From: Marinoscillum furvescens DSM 4134
GTDB lineage: Bacteria; Bacteroidota; Bacteroidia; Cytophagales; Cyclobacteriaceae
Direction: 5' to 3'
Assembly: GCF_003386095.1 (NCBI RefSeq)
Contig: NZ_QREG01000024.1
Location: forward strand, 21,554-85,553
Length of the DNA: 64,000 nt
Shown: one piece after another, positions 45,150 through 54,287 of the stretch
Position numbering within the stretch: position 1 is the first letter of the stretch
Layout: each line of letters begins with the position of its first letter
Translations under genes and position numbers: made by a program
Notes under the pieces: model-generated
Told to the model about the DNA's origin: nothing
Database searches by the model: none
Seen by the model: the letters and a program-made list of their open reading frames with translations, nothing else

Positions 45150-45899
45150 ATGGAACAAGGTCAGCCCTTGAAACTTATCTCATATATATTCCTGATAGCA
45201 TTCTTTTTTTCAATACTCTTCGTTCTGGATGGAGTATTTGATGTGCATTACACGCACAACATACATCACCCTGAGTTGCTAGAAGAGTCTCACGACAACA
45301 ATCACGACAAAGAGGAGCCTGACGCTCATTCTTCACAAAAAGAAGATGCTGAATCTCACCATGGTGGCAGTAGCACGGAAGAGTTTATAGACGAGCCAGA
45401 AAGTCAGCCCAGCACTCCTGAAACAACACCTGACACAAATGATGATCAGGAAGAGACTACTTCTATTTCAGCAAGTGCGGATCCGGAACTGGAAAAATAC
45501 TTCGAGAACTTAAAAGAAACCTATCTCAAAGAGAAGCTCGACAAGCTCCCTACTAATCAGGCGCGCACAGATATAGTAATCCGATACTATCACCATGCTC
45601 CTGACGGAGAAAGCGCCTACCAGCTTCAAAACCTTCGCTATTACATCCATGAGCGGCCGGTAGACCCGGAATATGCCAACCACCAGTCCAACGCGGTATT
45701 TTATGGCGACAGCATCCAAATAGAAGACATTCAGTTGGTAACCTACACCTTGCTCAAGGCTGGCCTCCCCATCAAAACCATCAAACCCTCAAAGTTTGCG
45801 AGTTCATGGAAAGCCAAGTCTATTGAAATTGGCACGGACACTACCCTCACCAATCAACCTACCCTGAGCCTTCAGGAAATCAAAAACCTTTCGATTTAG
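45150..45899 (+). CDS. Signal-anchored His/Asp-rich protein with LytR_C-like C-terminus
   Basis: A 249-residue protein of unknown function. One transmembrane anchor (about 9-28) is followed by a disordered linker very rich in His, Asp, Glu and Ser (HNIHHPELLEESHDNNHDKEEPDAHSS...HH), then a compact domain from about 125. That domain reads beta-alpha-beta: DIVIRYYHH, LQNLRYYIHE, NAVFYGDSIQIEDIQLVTYTLLKAGLPIKTIK. This resembles the LytR C-terminal fold, a guess from the pattern. The linker could bind Zn, Ni or Cu in the periplasm. A hairpin follows at 45929-45955. Confidence 0.6.
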   Translation: MEQGQPLKLISYIFLIAFFFSILFVLDGVFDVHYTHNIHHPELLEESHDNNHDKEEPDAHSSQKEDAESHHGGSSTEEFIDEPESQPSTPETTPDTNDDQEETTSISASADPELEKYFENLKETYLKEKLDKLPTNQARTDIVIRYYHHAPDGESAYQLQNLRYYIHERPVDPEYANHQSNAVFYGDSIQIEDIQLVTYTLLKAGLPIKTIKPSKFASSWKAKSIEIGTDTTLTNQPTLSLQEIKNLSI

Positions 45900-45928
45900 T
45901 CAACGACGCTTAAAACGTTAAAAATGTT

Positions 45929-45955
45929 AAATCTCTGAACTTTCCCCAGAGATTT
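45929..45955 (+). terminator. Hairpin after the 45150 gene
   Basis: AAATCTCTG (45929-45937) pairs with CAGAGATTT (45947-45955) around a 9-nt loop. There is only a short T-run, so it is a weak terminator or an RNA end stabiliser. Confidence 0.5.
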
Positions 45956-45958
45956 ATT

Positions 45959-45966
45959 CACTTTTG
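45959..45966 (+). promoter_or_regulatory. -7-like box just before the 45974 start
   Basis: CACTTTTG matches TAnnTTTG at all fixed positions except the first. The ATG at 45974 begins only 7 nt after it, so the message would have almost no leader. No good -33 box is seen. Confidence 0.35.
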
Positions 45967-45973
45967 GTGTTCG

Positions 45974-46726
45974 ATGAAACTGGCTGCTTACATTCTATTT
46001 TTGCTTGCTGCATGCACGCTTTTTGCCCAAAACTCCGTTACGGCTACTCTGCGTGATAGCAGCACCCAGGAGGTAATCCCACATGCCCACGTAGCCAATA
46101 TCAGCCAAAACCTGGGCACCACCACCACGCTTAACGGAAACTTTGAAATACCTGCCTTTGTCGGCGATACACTCGTGTTTTCAGCGGTAGGTTACCAAAG
46201 CCTTGGCTGGGTGGTGAAAGTCAACTGGTTTGAATCCTCACCAACACTTTTACTACCTCAAGATACTGTTTTGCTCAACGAAATCGTGGTGGGTGAACTT
46301 CCTAGCGAAGAGGTCTTCAAACAGCGCCTCCTCAACATGCAACTGGAAGACAGTACATTTTGGTACCACGGCATGGAAGAGCCAAAACCCTACGACAATT
46401 CACCTCTGACCGAACAGCAGATCAACAACCCTTTGTTCGCCGCTTTTCATCCCACGGATTTTTTGTATCACAAGTTTAGTAGGCAGGAAAAAGAGAAAAG
46501 GAAATACCACAAAATCATCCAACGAGAAAACAAACAAGCCAGAGTATACCGAAAGTTTACACGTGATTGGGTGCAAAATATCACAGGACTCAGTGGTGAC
46601 CAACTCACCTCATTTATCGGCTACTGCGACTACTCGCTGGATTATTTAGACAAAACACCTCTATACTTGATTCAGGAGGATATGCTGGCCAAGCTGGAGC
46701 GATTTAAGAAATCACTGGAAGGCTAA
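45974..46726 (+). CDS. Secreted carboxypeptidase-regulatory-like domain protein
   Basis: A 250-residue exported protein (signal MKLAAYILFLLAACTLFAQN). It has a CarboxypepD_reg-like sandwich: STQEVIPHAHVANISQNLGTTTTLNGNFEIPAFVGDTLVFSAVGYQ. A charged helical region (about 120-250) with LPSEEVFKQRLL follows. It is the paralog of 20884-21504, with the shared link LLNE followed by EE-x-FK. The tail differs (basic KFSRQEKEKRKYHKIIQRENK). Localisation is periplasmic or surface; function unknown. Confidence 0.75.
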   Translation: MKLAAYILFLLAACTLFAQNSVTATLRDSSTQEVIPHAHVANISQNLGTTTTLNGNFEIPAFVGDTLVFSAVGYQSLGWVVKVNWFESSPTLLLPQDTVLLNEIVVGELPSEEVFKQRLLNMQLEDSTFWYHGMEEPKPYDNSPLTEQQINNPLFAAFHPTDFLYHKFSRQEKEKRKYHKIIQRENKQARVYRKFTRDWVQNITGLSGDQLTSFIGYCDYSLDYLDKTPLYLIQEDMLAKLERFKKSLEG

Positions 46727-46731
46727 ACTTT

Positions 46732-46761
46732 TTTGACGGGATTTCTCTTACTATACTTTTC
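46732..46761 (+). promoter_or_regulatory. Candidate promoter of the DsbA-like gene
   Basis: TTTG (46732-46735), 18 nt, TACTTTTC (46754-46761) matches the Bacteroidota consensus with one mismatch. The ATG at 46779 lies 17 nt beyond the -7 box. Confidence 0.5.
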
Positions 46762-46778
46762 GCGTACACACACATTCA

Positions 46779-47426
46779 ATGAAAGGACAAATACTCTACT
46801 TTTTCGACCCGCTATGTGGGTGGTGTTATGGCTTTGGCCAAACCATGGAAGATTTTTACCACCAGCACAAAGCGCAGCATGACTTTGAGGCCATCGCTGG
46901 CGGCATGGTGACCAATGAGCGCATAGCGCCCTATCACACCATGGCTGACTATATCACAGGTGTAAAACCTCAGCTAGAGCAAACCACCGGACAGCCAATC
47001 AGTGACGCCTATGAAAAAAACTTGCTGCACTCGAAAATATTGATGGATTCGGTACCGCCTAGCAAAGCCCTTGTAGTATACAAAAAGCTGCAGGCAGAAG
47101 GATCCATTGCCTTTGCTCATGCCCTACAACGCATGCATTTCAGTGAAGGAAAGGACTATAACGATTTGGGAAATTATGTCCAGCTAGCGGAGGATTTTGA
47201 ACTGGATGGTGAGGAATTTTTGGCCCTGATGCAGGCAGAAGCTACTGCTGATGCAGTTTCTCAAGAGTTTGCGTGGACACAGCAGGTAGGCATCCAGGGA
47301 TTTCCTACAGTGGTGATCGGCTTTGACCGGGACTTTTACTTATTGAGCAGGGGCTATGCTCCGACAGATGTGCTCAATGAAAATATGAAGCGAGCACTGG
47401 AAGCTCATACCAATAAAAGCACTTAA
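46779..47426 (+). CDS. DsbA-family thioredoxin-like protein
   Basis: A 215-residue protein of the DsbA/FrnE/HCCA fold: ILYFFDPLCGWCYGFGQTM with the redox pair C13-x2-C16, and the cis-proline region GIQGFPTVVIG. No signal peptide is present, so it works in the cytoplasm, unlike true DsbA. It may be a disulfide or glutathione-dependent reductase, or a protease adaptor-like member. It stands alone with its own promoter and terminator. Confidence 0.85.
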   Translation: MKGQILYFFDPLCGWCYGFGQTMEDFYHQHKAQHDFEAIAGGMVTNERIAPYHTMADYITGVKPQLEQTTGQPISDAYEKNLLHSKILMDSVPPSKALVVYKKLQAEGSIAFAHALQRMHFSEGKDYNDLGNYVQLAEDFELDGEEFLALMQAEATADAVSQEFAWTQQVGIQGFPTVVIGFDRDFYLLSRGYAPTDVLNENMKRALEAHTNKST

Positions 47427-47436
47427 ATGTAAAAAG

Positions 47437-47469
47437 TCCCTGCCCGATGTTCGAGCAGGGATTTTTTTT
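47437..47469. terminator. Terminator shared by convergent genes
   Basis: TCCCTGC (47437-47443) pairs with GCAGGGA (47455-47461), followed by eight T and preceded by an A-run. It separates the DsbA-like gene and the small Cys protein gene that ends at 47472 on the other strand. Confidence 0.85.
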
Positions 47470-47471
47470 GT

Positions 47472-47639
47472 TCAGCTACCACAACCGACACACTCTATCT
47501 CCTGTCCGCCTGGTTTAATTCCATCCCGGATCATCTTCAGATTATGGATTTTATCTCTAATCTCCATATCCTCCATCATGTTGCCAGTAAGCTGTGATTC
47601 CAGTTGATCAATCTCTTGTTGGATTTCTTCTTTAGTCAT
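47472..47639 (-). CDS. 55-residue coiled protein with C-terminal CxxC
   Basis: A 55-codon frame: a charged helix (TKEEIQQEIDQLESQLTGN, then EDMEIRDKIHNLKMIRDG) followed by GGQEIECVGCGS, where C50 and C53 form a CxxC near the end. The helix, the clean start (ATG 47639) and its position just after a terminator support a real gene. I recall similar short Cys-tailed proteins in Bacteroidota but cannot name a family. It may bind zinc or another metal, or act as a dimer. It is 78 nt from the GAF gene on the same strand. Confidence 0.7.
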   Translation of the reverse strand: MTKEEIQQEIDQLESQLTGNMMEDMEIRDKIHNLKMIRDGIKPGGQEIECVGCGS

Positions 47640-47716
47640 TGCAGTCAAATTAAAAAGTGTGTTTTTTGATTCTTAAAAGTAACGCCAGCAGGCAAAATTA
47701 GTTCTGTGCCTATTGG

Positions 47717-48262
47717 TTAAATTTTGGTCATCAATTCCTGTAGCCGCTGATTGTTCTCAGGTGACTTTGCCAACTCCTTTTTAATCAGTCGGATATAAAT
47801 AAGCCTCATGGTAAGACGGGAAAGTGCTGCCAATACGGAGAGCTGGTCCATGGATAATTTTCGAGGTTCGCTATCGATCACACAGACCGTACCAAGCGGT
47901 ACTTGCTCATTAGTGACTATAGGTGATCCAGCATAAAAACTCATTTTAGGCCTAATCGACTGAAAATCCTGGGTTGAAAAACGGCTATCCTTAGAGAGAT
48001 CCTCCACCACCATAACCTCCTCTGGCTTCTGGATAGCATGCGAGCAAACTGAAAGCTCCCTTGGAGTTTCTAGTAAACTCAACCCATAGCGTGATTTGAA
48101 CCATTGCCTGTCCTTGTCAACCAATGTAATCAATGAAACAGGGGCATCGCAAGCAATAGCTGCCATTCGGGTAATGTCATCAAAATCTCGTTCCGCTTCT
48201 GTATCCAGTATATCCAAATCACGAAGGACTTTTAATCGTTCTTCCTCGTGTATTTGCAGCAT
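47717..48262 (-). CDS. Stand-alone GAF domain protein
   Basis: A 181-residue protein that is essentially one GAF domain: ERDFDDITRMAAIACDAPVSLITLVDKDRQWFKSRYGL, CSHAIQKPEEVMVVEDLSKDSRF, FYAGSPIVTNEQVPLGTVCVID. GAF domains bind small molecules or dimerise; alone it may be a sensor or a degenerate kinase relic. It starts 13 nt after the MscS-like gene, so the two are probably co-transcribed. Confidence 0.88.
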   Translation of the reverse strand: MLQIHEEERLKVLRDLDILDTEAERDFDDITRMAAIACDAPVSLITLVDKDRQWFKSRYGLSLLETPRELSVCSHAIQKPEEVMVVEDLSKDSRFSTQDFQSIRPKMSFYAGSPIVTNEQVPLGTVCVIDSEPRKLSMDQLSVLAALSRLTMRLIYIRLIKKELAKSPENNQRLQELMTKI

Positions 48263-48275
48263 CTATCTAATATAC

Positions 48276-48794
48276 CTAATCTAAAAGAATTATGGCTTTT
48301 TGCAACGCCAAATTATTCGGGTATGTCACCTTGTGACCTTCATCGTTTTTGATGATCATAGAAAACATATTTAGATCAAATAATATGCCTTCGATACTGT
48401 TGTCACCATCCACTATACGCACCCGATCACCGATGCGATACGGGAAATAGAAAAATAAGATAATGGCTGAAGTGATATTGCTGAGTATGGACCAGGCAGC
48501 AAAAAGTGCTACACCAGCTACCGTGAAAAACGACAGGAAATAGACAGACAGCCCCTCGAAACTGATATCCCAGATCACTCCAACGAAGAGCAACATAAAC
48601 ACAAACAATACGAATCGAAAGTACTTGATCGTGTAGACTACCCGAGCCATAGAAATCCCTTGCCGCTTACCAAAGCGTTTGATAAACCGCGCAGAGACCT
48701 TTACCACGCCAATGTAAAACAACACCAACAGAAACGTCAATGCGATCTGCAGGGAGGTGTTGTCCAACGCCTGAAACTCTTCGATCAAATTCAT
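48276..48794 (-). CDS. Short MscS-family mechanosensitive channel-like protein
   Basis: A 172-residue membrane protein with three hydrophobic helices followed by the MscS pore and beta region: FFTVAGVALFAAWSILSNITSAIILFFYFPYRIGDRVRIVDGDNSIEGILFDLNMFSMIIKNDEG. It lacks the C-terminal alpha/beta chamber, so it is shorter than E. coli MscS. MscS channels release solutes on hypoosmotic shock; relevant for a marine organism. The GAF protein follows closely. Confidence 0.85.
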   Translation of the reverse strand: MNLIEEFQALDNTSLQIALTFLLVLFYIGVVKVSARFIKRFGKRQGISMARVVYTIKYFRFVLFVFMLLFVGVIWDISFEGLSVYFLSFFTVAGVALFAAWSILSNITSAIILFFYFPYRIGDRVRIVDGDNSIEGILFDLNMFSMIIKNDEGHKVTYPNNLALQKAIILLD

Positions 48795-48951
48795 AATGCG
48801 AAATTATACGATTGCCAGGTATCCACACCACATACGTCAAAACATAATTTAATACTACTGAATTTTATATGACCCAAATTTTGCATGGTAATAATTCTAA
48901 CACCCAGTCGTTTAACAAACAACTACATGTCTCACCCTAATATTATTCTTT

Positions 48952-49635
48952 ATGGAACCCAAGAAAAATCCCGAAATCGACCTACATCGAAAGCGTCCCT
49001 TATTCTTCACCATTGGCTTAGTCATTGCCTTACTCTGTGTTACCGTAGCTTTTGAGTGGAAAGCGCCCTATGATCCTGTAGATCTCACCGTCACTGAAGA
49101 CCCATTCGAAACACTCTATGTGGTGCCTGCCACAGTGATTCCGCCTCCAAAAGCACCAGAGCCCATCAAAAAGGAGGTCATCAAAAAATCACTGGCTCCT
49201 CCTGTATTTGTAGAAAAACCTGACGAACTACCCATCGTAGATGAGCCGGTTGACACAGAGTTTCCTGACGAAATTCCTGATTTTGGAGATGAGCCCATTG
49301 ATGATCCTGTAGAAACTGTCTTTCATGGTCATGAACTCGAAGTGCAGCCGGAGTTTCCTGGTGGCATGGATGCCTTTTATGCCTACATGGCTAATAATAT
49401 TCGCTATCCGTCTCAAGCCAAAAATCTGGGCATCACCGGCAGAGTCTATGTACAATTTGTGATAGACAAAGATGGCTCGCTGACAGAAGTAGAAGTGATC
49501 AAAGGCCCAGGTGCCGGCATCAGCGAGGAAGCGCTACGGGTAATTCTAGGCTCTCCTAAATGGAACCCTGGCAAGCAGCGTGGCAGACCTGTAAAGGTTC
49601 GGATGGTACTGCCGATTACCTTTGACTTGAAGTAA
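48952..49635 (+). CDS. tonB: Energy transducer TonB
   Basis: A 227-residue TonB-family protein: N-terminal transmembrane anchor (about 16-37), a Pro/acidic periplasmic linker, and a C-terminal TonB domain (about 130-227) with VQPEFPGGMDAFYAYMANNIRYPSQAKNLGITGRVYVQFVIDKDGSLTEVEVIKG. It links inner-membrane proton motive force (through ExbBD) to outer-membrane transporters. No exbB or exbD is adjacent, usual for the many TonB paralogs of this phylum. Confidence 0.93.
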   Translation: MEPKKNPEIDLHRKRPLFFTIGLVIALLCVTVAFEWKAPYDPVDLTVTEDPFETLYVVPATVIPPPKAPEPIKKEVIKKSLAPPVFVEKPDELPIVDEPVDTEFPDEIPDFGDEPIDDPVETVFHGHELEVQPEFPGGMDAFYAYMANNIRYPSQAKNLGITGRVYVQFVIDKDGSLTEVEVIKGPGAGISEEALRVILGSPKWNPGKQRGRPVKVRMVLPITFDLK

Positions 49636-49643
49636 CCAAAAAG

Positions 49644-49680
49644 TGGCCTCCGGCGCTACAGTCAGGAGGCCATTTTCATT
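49644..49680 (+). terminator. Terminator after tonB
   Basis: TGGCCTCC (49644-49651) pairs with GGAGGCCA (49665-49672) around a 13-nt loop, followed by a T-rich stretch, 8 nt after the tonB stop. Confidence 0.8.
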
Positions 49681-49686
49681 TTACTC

Positions 49687-50217
49687 TTAGAAAAACCCGT
49701 AAGCCGGGGGCTTGATGTCATTCATTCGAATGTACAGATTGGCTTTGGCCCGGTGATTAGCCAGATGATCCTGCACAAACATCAGCGCCACGTAGCGTTT
49801 AAGCATCTTTCCACTAAAAACTTTCACCTCTTCCTGCGCTTTTTCTTCAGGCATGGCCACTAACAATTCGGTAGCTTTCTTCAGGTTACCTTCCAGATAG
49901 GCCACTACTTCTTCTTTTGATTTTCCGGAAAAGTCTGGCTGACTATACTCTTGCACCTGATCTGCTGCAAACCGCTGCGTAAGCCACAGCGACGTGTAAG
50001 CAATGTGTACGATTTGCTCACTAAAAGTCATACTGCTGTCACTGGGCTTGAAATCGTACAGGTCGGCCGGCATGGCGCGTGCCACAGCTAGCGCATTTTG
50101 TGTTGACACTTCCCATACGGGCAAAATATCTTTTACATATTGGGATTTGGGCTCAGGGTCTGCGGCATAAGCCGCCACAGCACTTAGAAAGACGATAAGC
50201 GTTATAAAATTTTTCAT
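49687..50217 (-). CDS. DinB-family protein with signal peptide
   Basis: A 176-residue protein: signal peptide (MKNFITLIVFLSAVAAYA) and a four-helix DinB-like bundle (VWEVSTQNALAVARAMPADLYDFKPSDSSMTFSEQIVHIAYTSLWLTQRF), with HIA and DHLANHR histidines that may ligate a metal. DinB-like proteins include thiol-dependent and metal-dependent transferases. The start at 50217 gives a clean signal peptide; 50223 is also possible. Function unknown; the protein is exported. Confidence 0.85.
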   Translation of the reverse strand: MKNFITLIVFLSAVAAYAADPEPKSQYVKDILPVWEVSTQNALAVARAMPADLYDFKPSDSSMTFSEQIVHIAYTSLWLTQRFAADQVQEYSQPDFSGKSKEEVVAYLEGNLKKATELLVAMPEEKAQEEVKVFSGKMLKRYVALMFVQDHLANHRAKANLYIRMNDIKPPAYGFF

Positions 50218-50280
50218 CTGCATTGGTTTTGGTTTTTGGGTATGACGAAATACCAGAGCTAAAATGGACAAAAGCTCTGA

Positions 50281-50318
50281 AAAAAATAAAGCTCGCCACA
50301 AACTAATGCAGCGAGCTT
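50281..50318 (-). terminator. Candidate terminator after clpB
   Basis: AAGCTCGC (50289-50296) pairs with GCGAGCTT (50311-50318), with an A-run before it that is a T-run on the minus strand. It sits between the clpB stop and the DinB gene. Confidence 0.65.
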
Positions 50319-50352
50319 ATTCACCAACTAACCTAACCTATCTATGAAAAAA

Positions 50353-52968
50353 CTAACTTACCTCTATTTCATCCAGATTGATAAACTCAATCTGATTATC
50401 CTCTGAAAGTGTCACACCGATCACCGCATCTTTGGTGATTTTACCACTCAGTATGTCTTTAGAGAGCTCATTAAGTATCTCTCTTTGCAAGACTCGCTTG
50501 AGCGGCCGTGCGCCAAACTGAGGATCAAATCCGATGTTGCCCAGGTGGTCCAGCACTTTATTATCAGCCTCAATTTTGATGCCATTTTCTTCCAATCGCT
50601 TCTGTACCAATCTGAATTGTATACCGACAATCTTGCGCAGATCTTCCCTACTAAGGGGACGAAACATGATCGTCTCATCCACACGGTTGAGAAACTCTGG
50701 TCGGACAGATTTTTTGAGCAGCTCGAAAACTTCACTCCTGGTCTCCTCTACCAGGCTATCCGCATTTTCTTCCGTCAGTTTCTCGAAACGCTCCTGAATC
50801 AAGCCTGAGCCGATATTGGTTGTCATGATGATGATCGTATTTTTAAAGTTGGCTACACGGCCTTTGTTGTCCGTGAGCCTACCATCATCAAGCACCTGCA
50901 ACAGGATGTTGAACACATCCGGATGCGCCTTTTCGATCTCATCCAGCAAGATTACGCTGTAAGGCTTTCTACGGATTGATTCAGTAAGCTGCCCGCCTTC
51001 ATCGTAGCCCACATATCCGGGAGGTGCCCCGATCAGCCTGCTGACGGCATGACGCTCCTGATACTCAGACATGTCTATGCGCACCATGGCATTGTCATCA
51101 TTAAACAGGTACTCTGCCAGAGCTTTTGCCAGCTCAGTTTTACCAACCCCGGTGGTACCCAGGAAGATAAATGACCCAATCGGGCGCTTCGGATCGTGCA
51201 GCCCCGCTCTGCTGCGCCGTACTGCATCAGACACCGCCTCAATGGCCTCTGCCTGACCTGCCACACGCTTTCCGAGCTCAGCCTCCAGGTGCAGCAGCTT
51301 TTCGCGCTCACTTTGGAGCATTTTAGAAACAGGTATACCCGTCCATTTGGCCACAACTTCAGCGATATCTTCTGAGTCTACCTCCTCCTTGAGCAAGGAT
51401 TTTTCGCCTTGCATTTCTGCGAGCTGCTGCTTGTACGCTTCCAGCTTTTTCTCACTTTCCACAATCTTGCCGTAACGAATCTCAGCTACTCGCCCGAAAT
51501 CCCCAGAGCGCTCCGCCTGCTCAGCCTCGGTCTTGAATTTTTCGATGTTTTCCTTCTCATCGCGCAAGCCCTGAATTACCGACTTCTCGTTTTCCCACTT
51601 GGCTTTGAGGTCATTGCGCTTTCCTGTAAGCTCAGCGATCTCTTTGCTCAGCTCCGACTCTTTTTGCTTGTCTTTCTCTCTACGAATGGCCTCCCGCTCG
51701 ATTTCCAGCTGCATAATCTTTCGGTTGAGCTCGTCGAGTTCTTCTGGTAGCGAATCAATTTCGATTCGAAGCTTGGACGCAGCCTCGTCCATTAGGTCTA
51801 TGGCCTTATCTGGCAAAAACCGATCGGAGATGTATCTATTGGATAGCTCCACCGCAGCAATTACCGCATCGTCTTTCACACGCACTCCGTGGTGCACTTC
51901 GTACTTATCTTTGATACCACGAAGGATAGAAATGGCATCCTGAACGGATGGCTCATCGATCGTGACGCCCTGGAAGCGACGCTCCAGCGCTTTATCCTTT
52001 TCGATGTATTTCTGATATTCCTTCAGCGTAGTAGCACCTATTGCATGAAGTTCACCACGTGCAAGCGCCGGCTTCAAAAGGTTGGCTGCATCCATGGCAC
52101 CTTCACCTCCGCCACCTGCACCGATCAGCGTATGGATTTCATCGATGAAGAGAATAATCTCACCATCACTGTCAGTCACTTCCTTGATCACAGACTTTAG
52201 GCGCTCCTCAAACTCCCCTTTGTATTTGGCTCCAGCCACGAGCAATCCCATGTCCAGGGAAATAATCGTCTTGGTTTTGAGGTTTTCCGGCACGTCACCA
52301 TCTACTATACGCTGCGCCATTCCCTCCACAATGGCCGTTTTTCCTACTCCGGGTTCACCCAGCAAAATGGGGTTGTTTTTGGTACGGCGAGCCAATATCT
52401 GAAGAACCCGTCGAATCTCTTCATCACGCCCGATAACCGGGTCAATCTTCCCTTTTTTAGCTAATTCGTTGAGGTTTTTGCTGTAGCGCTCCAGCGAACG
52501 ATACTTGGATTCAGCATTTGGGTCAGTCACTTTATCTCCACCTCGCAGTTCTTTGATGGACTGAATGAGCGACTTTTCCTGAAAGCCAGCATCCTTTAGG
52601 ATTTGGGCAGTTTTATCTTTTCCTGCTAGCAAGCCCAGCAAGATATGCTCCACTGCCACGTACTCATCACCAAAATCTTTAAGATATTTCTCTGCCTTCT
52701 GCAAAGCCTGATGCGCATCATTGGAGAGGTACGGCTGCCCACCCGAAACTTTCGGATAAGACTGCACCAGTTCTTCCAGCTTACTGGCTAGTTGAGCTTT
52801 GGTGACTCCCAGCTTTTTCAGCAGAAAGGAAATCAGGTTTTCATCTGATTGCAAAATAGACTGCAACAGATGCCCCGTTTCGATCACTTGCTGCCCCCTC
52901 CCACTGGCAATTTCAGTGGCTTTTTGGAGGGCTTCCTGCGACTTTATGGTATAGTTGTTAAAATTCAT
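50353..52968 (-). CDS. clpB: ATP-dependent disaggregase ClpB
   Basis: An 871-residue AAA+ chaperone that, with DnaK, threads aggregated proteins through its ring. It has the Clp N domain (1-145), Walker A1 GEPGVGKT (204-211), [14 protein letters not shown], a long coiled-coil middle domain (about 405-530), the second Walker A GTTGVGKT near 605, and the C-terminal small domain with [14 protein letters not shown]. Length is right for ClpB (not ClpA/C). No heat-shock element was checked. Confidence 0.97.
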   Translation of the reverse strand: MNFNNYTIKSQEALQKATEIASGRGQQVIETGHLLQSILQSDENLISFLLKKLGVTKAQLASKLEELVQSYPKVSGGQPYLSNDAHQALQKAEKYLKDFGDEYVAVEHILLGLLAGKDKTAQILKDAGFQEKSLIQSIKELRGGDKVTDPNAESKYRSLERYSKNLNELAKKGKIDPVIGRDEEIRRVLQILARRTKNNPILLGEPGVGKTAIVEGMAQRIVDGDVPENLKTKTIISLDMGLLVAGAKYKGEFEERLKSVIKEVTDSDGEIILFIDEIHTLIGAGGGGEGAMDAANLLKPALARGELHAIGATTLKEYQKYIEKDKALERRFQGVTIDEPSVQDAISILRGIKDKYEVHHGVRVKDDAVIAAVELSNRYISDRFLPDKAIDLMDEAASKLRIEIDSLPEELDELNRKIMQLEIEREAIRREKDKQKESELSKEIAELTGKRNDLKAKWENEKSVIQGLRDEKENIEKFKTEAEQAERSGDFGRVAEIRYGKIVESEKKLEAYKQQLAEMQGEKSLLKEEVDSEDIAEVVAKWTGIPVSKMLQSEREKLLHLEAELGKRVAGQAEAIEAVSDAVRRSRAGLHDPKRPIGSFIFLGTTGVGKTELAKALAEYLFNDDNAMVRIDMSEYQERHAVSRLIGAPPGYVGYDEGGQLTESIRRKPYSVILLDEIEKAHPDVFNILLQVLDDGRLTDNKGRVANFKNTIIIMTTNIGSGLIQERFEKLTEENADSLVEETRSEVFELLKKSVRPEFLNRVDETIMFRPLSREDLRKIVGIQFRLVQKRLEENGIKIEADNKVLDHLGNIGFDPQFGARPLKRVLQREILNELSKDILSGKITKDAVIGVTLSEDNQIEFINLDEIEVS

Positions 52969-53098
52969 TTTGCTTCAATTCTTAATGGTCTCACCCCTGA
53001 ATATCAAAAGGTATTCCAATCCAGAAATTGAAGCAATTCAAGTCAAAATGGCAGCTTAATGACTCTGAGAAGTGATTTTTAAGCCAATTTGTCGCGAT

Positions 53099-53635
53099 CT
53101 ATAAGAGATCTCGGATCTGCTGAAGGTGCCTGGACTCATGGGCAAGAACAAACTCAAAACACTCGGGCACATAAAATTTCACCTTCTCACCAAGTGCCGT
53201 GGGCATCTTGATGCCTGACAGGTCTTTGGACCTTGCCTGGCGAATTAGCTCGTTAAACTTTTCCTTATAATCCGCAAACTGATCGAAGACTTCTTCACCT
53301 TTTCCTGAAGGCTCGAAAAAATCAAAGGTCTTCATCTTAAACTGGCGCTTTTGTTTTTTTGGCTTCATGGCAAAAACCGAAAGCCTTCCCAAGACGGATC
53401 GTTGATAATTGGCTCCAACCTCCGACTCCTTGTTTGTTGGTGCATTTGCAATCGCCTTTTCGAAATTAGGCAAGTAGATCGCATAGACAGCATTTAGATG
53501 CTCCACTACCTCTAGCACGCTCCACCCTTTTTTAGGCTTTTTACTGAGTTGCTCAGCTGGTGACGCCTTCAAATTTTCAATAAAACGTCCATACTCGTGC
53601 GATTGCTGAAGAAGTGTTTCTAAGGTGGCTTTCAT
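53099..53635 (-). CDS. DinB-like protein
   Basis: A 178-residue four-helix protein of the DinB/YfiT type: GWSVLEVVEHLNAVYAIYLPNFEKAI with the metal-ligand-like HLN, and a C-terminal FVLAHESRHLQQIRDLL with two His. No signal peptide. It is the last gene of the leftward operon starting at 59963 (61 nt after the Crp-like gene). Function unknown. Confidence 0.85.
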   Translation of the reverse strand: MKATLETLLQQSHEYGRFIENLKASPAEQLSKKPKKGWSVLEVVEHLNAVYAIYLPNFEKAIANAPTNKESEVGANYQRSVLGRLSVFAMKPKKQKRQFKMKTFDFFEPSGKGEEVFDQFADYKEKFNELIRQARSKDLSGIKMPTALGEKVKFYVPECFEFVLAHESRHLQQIRDLL

Positions 53636-53696
53636 GGCTTTTGGTTTTAGTTAAGCCAAAAGTGGGTGAATTCGCCTGGAAAAAAATTGATCTGGA

Positions 53697-54287
53697 TCAA
53701 GAAAACAAACTTGAAGCATTTTTTCTCAACCGGCTAAAGGTCTCAGGCTTCATGTGGAGGTAGCTGGCCAGGTATTTTTGAGGGATGGTGAGGAGTTCTG
53801 GAGGACATCTTTTCACGAAAGCCTCATACCGCTCTGCCGCTGACAGGGTGAGCATTTCTACCTCTCGTCGCCCACGGCCTTCCATAATAGCATCCACAAA
53901 GGTTACCCGCCACTTCAGCAGGTCGGGAAAGCGCTCAAAAAGCTCATTAAAACGATCGATACTAATCCCCAACATTCGGGATGGGGTAAGTGCTTCTAGA
54001 AAATATGCCGAAGGCTTTTGGTAGATAAAGGAATCATATACTCCAGAAACGGACCCGTCAAATGAAAATCCCAGCACCACTTTTTCGCCCGTGCGACTAA
54101 TTACATAAATGGCCTGCACACCCTCCAGCACAAAGTAGAAATGCCGCGCTATGGCCCCTCCTTCTACGATCAGCTGCCTCGAGTCATAGGTGTATTCACA
54201 AAAATGCGTCATTAGGTACTCATACGGTGCATCCCCTTCTTGCACATAGCCTTTGAAATTTTGCAGTATGAGTTCCTGTGCATTCAT
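53697..54287 (-). CDS. Crp/Fnr-family transcriptional regulator
   Basis: A 196-residue regulator: cyclic-nucleotide-binding-like beta barrel (about 20-120, QLIVEGGAIARHFYFVLEGVQAIYVI) and a C-terminal HTH (TIPQKYLASYLHMKPETFSRLRK). The cyclic nucleotide ligand residues are not obvious. It overlaps the serine hydrolase stop by 1 nt, so it is part of the same transcript, and may regulate it. Confidence 0.9.
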   Translation of the reverse strand: MNAQELILQNFKGYVQEGDAPYEYLMTHFCEYTYDSRQLIVEGGAIARHFYFVLEGVQAIYVISRTGEKVVLGFSFDGSVSGVYDSFIYQKPSAYFLEALTPSRMLGISIDRFNELFERFPDLLKWRVTFVDAIMEGRGRREVEMLTLSAAERYEAFVKRCPPELLTIPQKYLASYLHMKPETFSRLRKNASSLFS

